The notes under the pieces are model-generated. The model worked only from the letters and a program-made list of their open reading frames with translations. It ran no database searches and was not told the origin of the DNA. Below, one piece after another: positions 26,592 to 37,046 of a stretch of DNA of 64,000 bases (position 1 is the first letter of the stretch; each line of letters begins with the position of its first letter). Both the position numbers and the translations under genes were made by a program. The stretch comes from Phycisphaerales bacterium (GTDB lineage: Bacteria > Planctomycetota > Phycisphaerae > Phycisphaerales > UBA1924): NCBI GenBank assembly GCA_040217175.1, contig JAVJNT010000002.1, forward strand, positions 620,001 through 684,000, read 5' to 3'.

Positions 26592-27272
26592 ATGGTTGGC
26601 CAGTGGACGGTCGGAGTGTGCGGCGTGGTCGCGTTGGCGGCCGCCAGCGCCCAGGGCCAGATCGATCCGGGCGATACCGGTATCCGCACCATTTCGCCCG
26701 ACGAGACGGCGAGCGTGGCGCTCAAGGCCTTCTCACGGACCGGCGAGGAGATCATCCACGGCAGCGAGCGCTCGCTCCTTATCGATCAGGCGTTCCAGAG
26801 CATCGGGCCCCTGCTCGGCGGACCGGATATCGTCGAGGCCAAGTGGACCGAGATCCGAGGCGTCGGCACCAACGTCCTCCAGTTCGAGTTCCGCTCTCGC
26901 GACGGCAGCGCGCTGGTGCCGTCGGACTACCTCATTGGCGACGAAGAAGCAGAGTTCATCGGCTGGGAGATCGGTAAGAGCGACCCCATCGAGTTCCTCG
27001 ACTTCACGGGCGACATCGAGGTGACCGAGTACAAGATCTTCGTCAGCGAGAACGGCGGCATCGACTTCACGGTGTACGACCTGACCAGCTCGTTCCTGAA
27101 CCCATGGGACGGCACGGACTTTGGCCGAACCATCCCGCTGCGGACGCCCGGCGGACCGGTTGAGTACAACCTGATGATCGTGGAATACGAGTACACCTAC
27201 ACGATTCCCGCGCCCGCGACGATGGCGGCGCTCGGCGGACTCGGCTTGGCCGGCCTGCGGCGTCGCCGCTAG
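26592..27272 (+). CDS. Exported protein with PEP-CTERM-like sorting tail
   Basis: The 226-residue product has a signal peptide (WTVGVCGVVALAAASAQGQ) and a mainly beta body of unknown fold. The C-terminal sorting signal is IPAPATMAALGGLGLAG followed by five Arg-rich residues, i.e. a PxP motif, a hydrophobic stretch and a basic tail, as in exosortase substrates. GGAGG lies 6 nt before ATG 26592; ATG 26586 is inside that site. A second protein with the same kind of tail is at 50850. No exosortase is in the window. It is probably exported and surface-bound. Confidence 0.7.
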   Translation: MVGQWTVGVCGVVALAAASAQGQIDPGDTGIRTISPDETASVALKAFSRTGEEIIHGSERSLLIDQAFQSIGPLLGGPDIVEAKWTEIRGVGTNVLQFEFRSRDGSALVPSDYLIGDEEAEFIGWEIGKSDPIEFLDFTGDIEVTEYKIFVSENGGIDFTVYDLTSSFLNPWDGTDFGRTIPLRTPGGPVEYNLMIVEYEYTYTIPAPATMAALGGLGLAGLRRRR

Positions 27273-27297
27273 GGGTTCCGCCCGCCAACGCGAACAC

Positions 27298-27303
27298 TAT
27301 ACT
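27298..27303 (+). promoter_or_regulatory. -10-like hexamer for the BamD-like gene
   Basis: TATACT, one mismatch from the consensus TATAAT, ending 5 nt before ATG 27309 with no ribosome binding site between. It is the best of the leaderless-type elements in the window. Confidence 0.5.
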
Positions 27304-27308
27304 GGGCC

Positions 27309-28292
27309 ATGTGCATCCCGAAGCACGTGGTCCTGTTCTTCGTCGTGGCGATCCTGCTCTGCACGAGCGGCGCCGGTGCCCAGCGCGCCGAGCTCGAACT
27401 CTCGCAGCAAGGCTGGCAGGCCGCCGACGCCACCGAGCCCATGGACGCCGACGAGGCGTACATCCGCGATGCATGGGCAACGCTGCTGGAGGGTCGGCCG
27501 GGGCGTGCGAAGTCGATGCTGACGCGGTGGCTCCGCGAGAACACGGGCACGGGCAACCAATGGATACCGCTGGCGCTACTCGTGCGCGGCGACGCCAAGG
27601 TCGCCTTGGACGACGAGTACGACGCGCTCTACGACTATGAGGCCATCGCGCGGAACTATGCCGGCAGCCCGGAATTCGTCAAGGCAGCCGAGCGGACGAT
27701 GGCGATCGCCATCGACTACATCAACGGCAAGCGACGCAAGTTCCTGGGCATCCGCATTAGCAGCGCCCGCCGCGACGGCGAAGAACTGCTGGTACGGATC
27801 GCCGAGCGACTGCCCGGCAGCCAGATCGCCGAGCGGGCGATGCTCGAGCTTGGCGCGCACTACCGGCGGACGGGCGAGTTCGAGCTGGCGCGCGAGGTCT
27901 ACGGCATCTTCCTCGAGGCGTTCCCGACGTCGAGCTTCTATCGGGCGGCGCTGCTGGCGCGCATCGAGGCGACGTTTGCGCAGTACAACGGGCCGCAGTA
28001 CGACGGCTCGGGCCTCATCGAGACCGAGGAGCTGCTGGACGTCTACGAGGCGAAGTACCCCGGCGACCTCGAAGTCCAGGCCGAACTGGATTCGCTGCGC
28101 GTGCGGATCGATGAAAGCCAGGGCCAGCAGTTGCTGCAGATGGCCCGCGTGTACCTGAAGCGCGACGAGAAGGCGTCGGCCCGGTACGTCCTGCGGCGGC
28201 TCTTGAGCGAGCATCCGCGGACGACGGCGGCGCAGGAGGCCATCGATACGCTGCGTTCGCGGGGATGGCTCAGGCCCGGAGAGGGCGCGTGA
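27309..28292 (+). CDS. Exported TPR protein, BamD/YbgF-like
   Basis: The 327-residue product has a signal peptide (VVLFFVVAILLCTSGAGA; the Cys is not in a good lipobox) and tetratricopeptide-like helix pairs throughout: YDALYDYEAIARNYAGSPEFVKAAERT, IAERLPGSQIAERAMLELGAHYRRTGEFELAREVYGIFLEAFPTSSFYR, and ARVYLKRDEKASARYVLRRLLSEHPRTTAAQEAIDTL at the end. This spacing and wording match the outer-membrane assembly BamD family and its planctomycete relatives. It overlaps the lptE-like gene by 4 bases, placing two outer-membrane biogenesis candidates in one operon. Whether it truly serves the BAM complex is inferred. Confidence 0.75.
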   Translation: MCIPKHVVLFFVVAILLCTSGAGAQRAELELSQQGWQAADATEPMDADEAYIRDAWATLLEGRPGRAKSMLTRWLRENTGTGNQWIPLALLVRGDAKVALDDEYDALYDYEAIARNYAGSPEFVKAAERTMAIAIDYINGKRRKFLGIRISSARRDGEELLVRIAERLPGSQIAERAMLELGAHYRRTGEFELAREVYGIFLEAFPTSSFYRAALLARIEATFAQYNGPQYDGSGLIETEELLDVYEAKYPGDLEVQAELDSLRVRIDESQGQQLLQMARVYLKRDEKASARYVLRRLLSEHPRTTAAQEAIDTLRSRGWLRPGEGA

Positions 28293-28798
28293 GGGCGCTC
28301 GGCCTCGCAATCGCGGTCGCTTCGCTCGCGCTCGTCGGCTGCTCGAGCGACCCGACGACGGGCTACAGCTTCTCGTCGAGCTACGACGACCGCGTCCAGA
28401 GCGTCGCGGTGCAGGTCTTCCAGAACGAGACGTTCCACCCCGGGCTGGAGTCCGACCTGACGACGGCGATCATCCGCCGCGTCCAGCGCGACACGCCCTG
28501 GGACGTCACGAGCAGCGGGTCGGCCCAGACCGCGCTGACGGGCACCATCCGCGACGTGCAGATCCGCCGTCTGACGCAGGACACCGGAGGCGGCATCACC
28601 CAGCAGGCGGCGGTGCGGCTGACGGTGGACTTCACGTGGCGGAGCAACGTGACCGGACGCGAGCTCGCACGCCGGACGAACCTGGTCGTCGTCGAGTCGT
28701 TCTTGCCCGCTGCGGGCGAGCCGCTCGACGTGGGCCTGTCATCGGCCACCGACGAGATGGCGGGGGCCATCCTGGAAGCCATGCGTTCGGTGTGGTAG
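28289..28798 (+). CDS. LptE-like outer-membrane lipoprotein
   Basis: A 169-residue lipoprotein with lipobox LALVGC near residue 17, followed by GYSFSSSYDDRVQSVAVQVFQNETFHPGLESDLTTAIIRRVQRDTPWDV. That segment is the LptE/DUF4136-like start of secretory lipoproteins that plug the LptD LPS pore. TGTIRDVQIRRL and LTVDFTWRS follow. Start choice: GTG 28289 gives a GTGA overlap with the previous stop and has GGAGAGG about 5 nt upstream; the ATG 28265 would add eight residues. Its presence supports a lipopolysaccharide-type outer membrane. Confidence 0.8.
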   Translation: MRALGLAIAVASLALVGCSSDPTTGYSFSSSYDDRVQSVAVQVFQNETFHPGLESDLTTAIIRRVQRDTPWDVTSSGSAQTALTGTIRDVQIRRLTQDTGGGITQQAAVRLTVDFTWRSNVTGRELARRTNLVVVESFLPAAGEPLDVGLSSATDEMAGAILEAMRSVW

Positions 28799-29009
28799 CA
28801 CGACCCTGCGATGCCCATGCGGCGTACGAAGGCGAGGAATGCACGCATCGGTTCGGGGGTTGGTCCCCGCAGGCCCCATAAGCGGGCGTTGCGAGTCGCT
28901 CGGTCTCTAGGATGACCTCCACGCGGGCCGATGCTCGTGGTATGGAACTCGGAAACCGGTGGCCGCCGAGACGCTGCGAGCGTTGGAGCCGGCCCCTCGC
29001 GGAGCACGC

Positions 29010-31052
<2,043 letters not shown>

Positions 31053-31068
31053 GACTGACGGCTTGTTC

Positions 31069-31094
31069 AGCCCGGGCAACGACCCGGGCTTTTT
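31069..31094 (+). terminator. Rho-independent terminator after ftsH
   Basis: AGCCCGGG (31069-31076) pairs perfectly with CCCGGGCT (31083-31090) around a 6-base loop and is followed by TTTTC. Confidence 0.85.
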
Positions 31095-31251
31095 CATGCG
31101 CGCCGGCGGCTGGGCTTACAGCCTCGTCTGCCAAGATGACACCTTTGGGAGATCGGGTGCTGGGGTGACAGCGGCGTGAGCATGCTGGCGGGGGCCTGCC
31201 GTCGCAAGGGGCGGCCCCGCGGACAGGCACGCGGCTTGTACCACGCCCGTC

Positions 31252-31737
31252 GTGAAGCCCTCGGCTGCCAACCCGACCGGTTCGAGCGCGGAGCCGTCCC
31301 GCCTGAACCTGCTGCTGAGCGACGCCAGCCGGCCCGACCAGTCGTGGGCCGATCGGCTGCCGCCGCTGCTGGCACCGCTGGGCGTCCGCACGGTGCGGGC
31401 CCACAGCGGGCGGGAGGCGTCGGAGGTCATCCGGGCCACGCCCATCCACATGGCGGTGGTCGACCTGGCCCTGCCGCTGGACGATGGGTCGGCCGAGGAC
31501 GGCGGGCTGCGACTGCTGGAGTTGCTGCAACGCAGCGAGCAGCGGCCGCCGACGATCGTGATCCGCCGGGCCCGGACGGCCCGCGAGGCCAGCCGCGAGT
31601 CGATGCGGGCGTTGCTCGCCGACGCGTTCGCGGTGGTCGATCGTCCGAGCCACCACCGAGACGTCGAATTGTTGCTGGAGGTGCTGCGCCGCGTCCTGGC
31701 GCGTCACTATCGGGGCCGCTGGCCCGGAACCGGCTGA
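31252..31737 (+). CDS. Degenerate response-regulator receiver-like protein
   Basis: A single-domain product of about 161 residues with a receiver-like pattern: LNLLLSDASRPD (acidic pocket position), GVRTVRAHSGREASEVIRA, and IHMAVVDLALPLDDG with the phospho-acceptor-type Asp. TIVIRRARTAREA sits where Ser/Thr is expected, and AFAVVDRPSHH where the conserved Lys should be. The Lys is replaced by Asp/Arg, so ordinary phosphorylation switching is doubtful. GTG 31252 is the likely start but has no ribosome binding site. Codon third positions are strongly G/C, which supports a real gene. No kinase adjoins; it precedes groES on the same strand. Confidence 0.6.
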   Translation: MKPSAANPTGSSAEPSRLNLLLSDASRPDQSWADRLPPLLAPLGVRTVRAHSGREASEVIRATPIHMAVVDLALPLDDGSAEDGGLRLLELLQRSEQRPPTIVIRRARTAREASRESMRALLADAFAVVDRPSHHRDVELLLEVLRRVLARHYRGRWPGTG

Positions 31738-31797
31738 GGAAACCGAACCACACCCTGCCCGCGGATGCGGGCGTTACTCGCAGAGGAGCGATGCACG

Positions 31798-32118
31798 ATG
31801 GCCGCAACGAAGACTCGCAAGAAACTGAACATCCGCCCGCTGCACGACAAGATCATCGTCCGCCGCGACGAGGCCGAGAGCGTCACCGCCTCGGGCATCT
31901 TCCTGCCCGAGAGCAGCAAGGACCGGCCCAAGACCGGCGTGATCGAGGCCGTCGGCGACGGTGCGCTCAACACCGAGACGGGCGATCGCGTGCCGCTCGA
32001 GCTCAAGAAGGGCGACCGCATCATCTTCACCAGCTACTCCGGGACTGAGGTCAAGCTGGACGGCGACGAGCTGCTGATCATGACCGAGAGCGACGTGCTG
32101 GCGGTGCTCGAGGGCTGA
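31798..32118 (+). CDS. groES: Co-chaperonin GroES
   Basis: GroES caps the GroEL folding chamber. The 106-residue product has the family motifs RPLHDKIIVRRDEAE, SGIFLPESSKDRPKTGVIEAVGDG, the mobile loop between them, and SGTEVKLDGDELLIMTESDVLAVLEG at the end. ATG 31798 has GAGGAG about 9 nt upstream. It is unusual in that a small gene and a large stem-loop separate it from groEL. No CIRCE operator (TTAGCACTC-N9-GAGTGCTAA) is found upstream, so HrcA control is not indicated. Confidence 0.97.
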   Translation: MAATKTRKKLNIRPLHDKIIVRRDEAESVTASGIFLPESSKDRPKTGVIEAVGDGALNTETGDRVPLELKKGDRIIFTSYSGTEVKLDGDELLIMTESDVLAVLEG

Positions 32119-32149
32119 GCCGGACCCGCAACCGCGGAAGGAACGGTCC

Positions 32150-32383
32150 ATGACCACCGACGAGCTGCGCGCAGCGCTCAAGGAACTGACCGGCGGGCGT
32201 GACGCCACGTTCGCCTTCCACCATACCGGCGAGCAGGGCGCCCTGCTGCTGGTGCCAAACGCGATGCTCGTGCCCGAGGAGGGCGACCACATGGTCAAGG
32301 TGACCGACGGCCAGAGCATCGCCATCATCGACGCCGCGAGCGTGGCCTGGGTGCGGATCGGTCCGCCCCAGTTGAACAGTTAG
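32150..32383 (+). CDS. Small conserved-looking protein between groES and groEL
   Basis: A 77-residue product (MTTDELRAALKELTGG..., then FAFHHTGEQGALLLVP, MVKVTDGQSIAIIDAASVAWVRIG), mainly beta by appearance, with no signal or membrane helix. GGAAGGAAC lies just upstream of the ATG, and the gap from groES is 31 bases, so it is almost certainly cotranscribed. It is not a known GroES/GroEL accessory and I recognise no family. It may bind the chaperonin or simply share heat-shock regulation. Confidence 0.65.
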   Translation: MTTDELRAALKELTGGRDATFAFHHTGEQGALLLVPNAMLVPEEGDHMVKVTDGQSIAIIDAASVAWVRIGPPQLNS

Positions 32384-32402
32384 CTGAACCAGTAAGAAAC
32401 CA

Positions 32403-32514
32403 TTTACCACAGAGGCACAGAGGCGCAGAGAAGAGAGGGGATCGGGTAGGGAGAGAAGAGAAAGAGAGAATCGATCCCTTTCCCATCTCTGTGCCTCTGC
32501 GTCTCTGTGGTGAA
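32403..32514. repeat. Large imperfect inverted repeat upstream of groEL
   Basis: Arms of about 42 bases (32403-32444 and 32472-32514) are complementary with a few mismatches: TTACCACAGAGGCACAG at the left end pairs with the CTGTGGTGAA end of the right arm. The inner ends GGGATCG and CGATCCC pair exactly. The purine-rich loop is GAGAGAAGAGAAAGAGAGAA-like. The CCACAGAGGCACAGAG wording is that of a dispersed repeat seen in many planctomycete and other genomes. The structure ends 25 bases before the groEL start, so it may affect groEL expression relative to groES. Confidence 0.8.
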
Positions 32515-32539
32515 TCTCGAATCACAAGGAACACGAACC

Positions 32540-34171
<1,632 letters not shown>

Positions 34172-34202
34172 TTCGAAATTAGTCTAAGCTCTGATTCACA
34201 CC

Positions 34203-34233
34203 ACAGGCACGCGTTTGACGCGTGCCTGTTTGT
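34203..34233 (+). terminator. Rho-independent terminator after groEL
   Basis: ACAGGCACGCG (34203-34213) pairs perfectly with CGCGTGCCTGT (34219-34229) around TTTGA and is followed by TTGTTG. It separates groESL from the next gene, whose ribosome binding site begins right after it. Confidence 0.85.
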
Positions 34234-34246
34234 TGAGGGACGCAGC

Positions 34247-35302
34247 ATGGCCGCACACTATTCTGAGCGTTCTCGCCTCGCCGCTAAAGCGGAGGCCACT
34301 CTAATTCGACACGAGACACTGACAATCTTGACCTGTCAAGACACAGACGAGCTTAAAGCCAATGTTCGAGAGGCACACGCACGCGTCCGAACAGCAAGCA
34401 AGCTTGAATTACGAGGACTTCTCAAAGAGATTCAGGCCGGCCACCTTAGGGCAACTGCATATTGCGGCTACGTTGGCGGCCCAGAGATGCTCGACTCGAT
34501 CTCTGACTTTGTGCGGGGCTCCAAAGACGACCGTGTCCCCTCTCTGTCCCTATTTGAACTGACCAAGTTGTTCACCAAGTACGACACTGTTCTAACAAAT
34601 CTTGATGAGATACCCTTGCACACTTTTGTGCAATTTCATTCTCATGGAATGAAGGACGGGCGAACAACAATCGAACTGTTCCGAGTCGACGCAGCGATTC
34701 ACGAGAACATGTGCAGCATCTTTAACAGCATCACTGACAACTACGACTTCAAGCCAAGCTACGACATACCCAAGCGTCGAGTTAAGGAACAGCGTGCTCT
34801 GACTCAGGCCTGTATTGTTGGGGCACTGCAGTTTGTAGAAGCCTACCTGAACGGCATCGCTTTCGATCATGTGGCCATGAATGGCGACACGTTGGACGAA
34901 GCTGAGCTGTCGCAACTCACCGAGTGGAACCCGGATAAGAAACGACGCCGTTCACTCTCCCTGCGAGAGAAGCTGCTGACATATCCGCGCATCGTCGCAG
35001 GACTAGATCGTGCACCTATCCAGGAGAACAACTGCAAAGAGTTTAAGTACCTACTGCAGGAAGCTAAATCTGCTCGCGACGCAATCGTTCACGCTTCCCC
35101 ATCGCCGGACCTACTGGCACTAGGTGAGTCGAAGCTGCCGGCTTTCTTCGCTTCCTCAGTTGAGCATGCAAAGGATGCCGTCGACAGTGCCATCATTGTC
35201 GTTCGACGCATACAAAGGTCATTGGGCGAATTCGCTAAGCCAATGCCTTGGCTGTTGGACCGAGACGCACATGGCAGGTTTCCTGAGCAAGTCTTTGAAT
35301 AG
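34247..35302 (+). CDS. HEPN-like hypothetical protein, probably horizontally acquired
   Basis: A 351-residue soluble, largely helical product with no signal or membrane helix. Its base composition is markedly less GC-rich than its neighbours (roughly half G+C by eye), with many A- and T-ending codons (ctaattcga, acatatccg), suggesting transfer. The segment QACIVGALQFVEAYLNGIAFDHV and the later ARDAIVHAS give the pattern of HEPN domains; RDAIVH (277-282, bases 35075-35092) fits the Rx4-6H ribonuclease motif with the usual polar residue after Arg. HEPN proteins are common RNase toxins and abortive-infection effectors, but some are inactive. GAGGGA lies 6-7 nt before the ATG. No antitoxin or nucleotidyltransferase gene adjoins. 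Confidence 0.6.
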   Translation: MAAHYSERSRLAAKAEATLIRHETLTILTCQDTDELKANVREAHARVRTASKLELRGLLKEIQAGHLRATAYCGYVGGPEMLDSISDFVRGSKDDRVPSLSLFELTKLFTKYDTVLTNLDEIPLHTFVQFHSHGMKDGRTTIELFRVDAAIHENMCSIFNSITDNYDFKPSYDIPKRRVKEQRALTQACIVGALQFVEAYLNGIAFDHVAMNGDTLDEAELSQLTEWNPDKKRRRSLSLREKLLTYPRIVAGLDRAPIQENNCKEFKYLLQEAKSARDAIVHASPSPDLLALGESKLPAFFASSVEHAKDAVDSAIIVVRRIQRSLGEFAKPMPWLLDRDAHGRFPEQVFE

Positions 35303-35309
35303 GCTGTGG

Positions 35310-35471
35310 TTAGCCGCTCTCACGCCACCCCACCCCCCTCAAACACCCTTCATAATCCCACACCCCCACCACGCACGCCGCGGCCAGGCCGAGCAGGGCC
35401 AGCACGCCGCTCACGAGCATGGGCGGCACGCCCATCGCCAGGCCGGCGATCGGTCCGGACCGGCCCGCAAC
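35310..35471 (-). pseudogene. Possible C-terminal remnant of a membrane (MFS-like) protein
   Basis: On the reverse strand a short open stretch of about 50 codons ending at TAA 35310-35312 reads AGLAMGVPPMLVSGVLALLGL then AAACVVGVWDYEG. This resembles the last membrane helix of an MFS exporter. It has no start codon and runs back into the 21-bp repeats, where a stop (TGA) closes it. It looks like the tail of a gene whose front was lost by rearrangement; the evidence is composition and helix pattern only. Confidence 0.3.
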
Positions 35472-35608
35472 GCTCCATCACCGGCCTGCAACATGACCTC
35501 TCCGGCCGGCAATGCTCAGTCGCCGGCCTGCAACACGACATCTCCGGCCGGCAATGCTCCGTGGCCGGCCGGCAACACGACATCTCCGGCCCGCAGTCGG
35601 AGCGCGCC
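35462..35608. repeat. Seven tandem 21-bp units
   Basis: Seven head-to-tail 21-base units each begin GGCCNGCAA (last one GGCCCGCAG) and end CC. From the second unit two versions alternate: one with ACA(T/C)GAC(C/A)TCTCC and one with TGCTC(A/C)GT(C/G)GCC, giving a 42-base higher-order period. The length is divisible by three, so either strand could encode heptads (GLQHDIS / GRQCSVA on the forward strand), but no credible gene with start and ribosome binding site surrounds it. The rest of the 35303-35812 gap holds the membrane remnant and a terminator. Confidence 0.85.
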
Positions 35609-35697
35609 GGCCCTTCCTTCGCGGGCACTCCCCGATGGAATCTCGCTCAAGCCGCCCTGACGCAGCCGCAAGCCAATTGGCGACCGCACAAAGACAA

Positions 35698-35725
35698 GGG
35701 CCGCTCCCCCAACAAGGAGCGGCCC
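35698..35725 (-). terminator. Terminator of the TPR-YggX gene
   Basis: GGGCCGCTCC (35698-35707) pairs perfectly with GGAGCGGCCC (35716-35725) around 8 bases. On the reverse strand it is followed by TTGTCTTTGT. It lies about 90 bases past the stop of the reverse-strand gene at 35813. Confidence 0.7.
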
Positions 35726-35812
35726 TGCCGTTCTGGAAATGGAACTGTGGCGCTATGACCGAACGCCGGTGTTGCTGCTATCGGGCGTTCGGCCCGCCCG
35801 CTTGAGTCGAAC

Positions 35813-36448
35813 TCAGCTCGCCGAGCCCGCCCGCAGCTCTTCGAGCGTCGTCTCGTCGAGGCCCAGGTACTCATGCATGTGCTGGTCGTAGGCCTCGGCG
35901 TCCTTGTCCTGGCTGAGGTCGAGGCGGAGTTCGTTGATGACCTTGGTGCCCTGGCCGATCCAGGCGTCCCAGGTCTCCTTGCTGATGTTGTCGTAGATCC
36001 ACTGGCCGATGGGGCCCTTGAAGGGCGGGCGCGGGAGCTGGTGGCCGCGCTTGCCGGTGCGCTGGCAGAGGAAGTCGCCCTCTTCGAGCTCGGCGGCGGT
36101 CGGCTTCTTTTCCTGCACCTCGGGCACGGGGGCGCCGAGCTTCTCGAGCATGCCCTTCATGGCGGTGGCGGGCATGCGGTCGCCGCGCTCGGTGGCGCTC
36201 TTGTAGCCGGTGGTGAGCAATTCCGTCGCGTCGTCGTTCTCGCCGGCCTCGATGAGCTGCTCGCCGGCGAGCTGGTAGGCCTTGCTCATGGCGGGGTTGA
36301 GCTCGATGCAGCGCATGTAGCTGGCGGCGGCGTCGGCGTGGCGGCCGGCCTGGGCGTAGGCGTTGGCCAGCGAGAAGTGGGCCATGTCGTTGTCGGGGTC
36401 CTCCCGAGACATGTTCTCGAACTGGGCGATGCGGGTCTCGAGGTCCAT
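35813..36448 (-). CDS. TPR / YggX-like (Fe(II)-trafficking) fusion protein
   Basis: The 211-residue product begins with tetratricopeptide repeats (about 1-95: AHFSLANAYAQAGRHADAAASYMRCIELNPAMSKAY, then a second, looser one). After a linker, residues about 125-200 match YggX: DFLCQRTGKRG with the conserved early Cys, GQWIYDNISKETWDAWIGQGTKVINELRLDLS (compare GKRIYNEISKEAWAQW in E. coli YggX), and DQHMHEYLGL. YggX is a 90-residue protein linked to iron-sulfur cluster protection. GGGAGA lies 5 nt before ATG 36448. The fusion suggests the domain is used as part of a larger assembly. Iron binding is inferred from the family only. Confidence 0.8.
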   Translation of the reverse strand: MDLETRIAQFENMSREDPDNDMAHFSLANAYAQAGRHADAAASYMRCIELNPAMSKAYQLAGEQLIEAGENDDATELLTTGYKSATERGDRMPATAMKGMLEKLGAPVPEVQEKKPTAAELEEGDFLCQRTGKRGHQLPRPPFKGPIGQWIYDNISKETWDAWIGQGTKVINELRLDLSQDKDAEAYDQHMHEYLGLDETTLEELRAGSAS

Positions 36449-36625
36449 CGTGTCTCCCGTGGCGGCGTTCCGGCGGGCGGCGTTGCCCGCGCCGCATGAT
36501 AGAAGCCGGCTGGGTGATGGACGGTCCTGCAACCCGCCGGATGGGCGCACCAAGCAGCGACGGCCGGGCTCTCCCTACTCACCCGACCGCCGCTGGTTAT
36601 AGTGATGTTCGTAGCTTCCGGGCGG

Positions 36626-36829
36626 TCACGTCCGAGCGTTCGAGGCCGAGCCGTCGGAGGACAAGGGCGGCGTGTCGCCTGCCGATCGATGGTTGCCGGT
36701 GTGCTTGCCGCTCTTGCCGGCCTCCTGCGGGTCTTCTGCCGGCTGGGTGTCCGGATCGGTCCAGCTTCCCGGTTGGGTCCCTTGCTCGAGGTCCGGGTCC
36801 TGGCTTCTGGTGTCTTCGCGGTCGGCCAT
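36626..36829 (-). CDS. Small hydrophilic, disordered protein
   Basis: A 67-residue product (MADREDTRSQDPDLEQG...) rich in Asp, Pro, Gly, Ser and Thr, without hydrophobic segments. GGAG lies 8 nt before the ATG and third codon positions are mostly G/C, so it is likely real. It sits upstream of the TPR-YggX gene on the same strand, with 177 bases between. No family recognised. Confidence 0.5.
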   Translation of the reverse strand: MADREDTRSQDPDLEQGTQPGSWTDPDTQPAEDPQEAGKSGKHTGNHRSAGDTPPLSSDGSASNART

Positions 36830-37046
36830 GCTGGTGCTCCGTTTCGATTCGCTTCGCGTTCAAGATACGATGCGAAGCAAGCGCGTAGCCAGGATGATTT
36901 CCGGCTGAATCCGGTCTCATAATGACATCTCCCCAGCGTGGCGGCGGAAACCCTGCCTACGGAAGTGACGTGGCGACAGGCTTTTGTGGTATGCTGTGCA
37001 GATCGGATCGCCACTCGAAGATCGTGACGTGAGAAGGAGATTGCCC

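Noticed and set aside
31738-31797. CIRCE operator before groES
   Set aside because: No TTAGCACTC/GAGTGCTAA pair is present; only a short GC hairpin (GCCCGCGGATGCGGGC) occurs, which is not a known regulator site.
35462-35608. CRISPR array
   Set aside because: Units are contiguous 21-mers with no unique spacers and no cas genes nearby; this is a tandem repeat.
35350-35628. Cys-rich reverse-strand ORF with EMSCCRPATEHCRP repeats
   Set aside because: It is created by the 21-bp repeats being a multiple of three; there is no ribosome binding site, no homolog-like domain, and the forward strand gives an equally good repeat translation.
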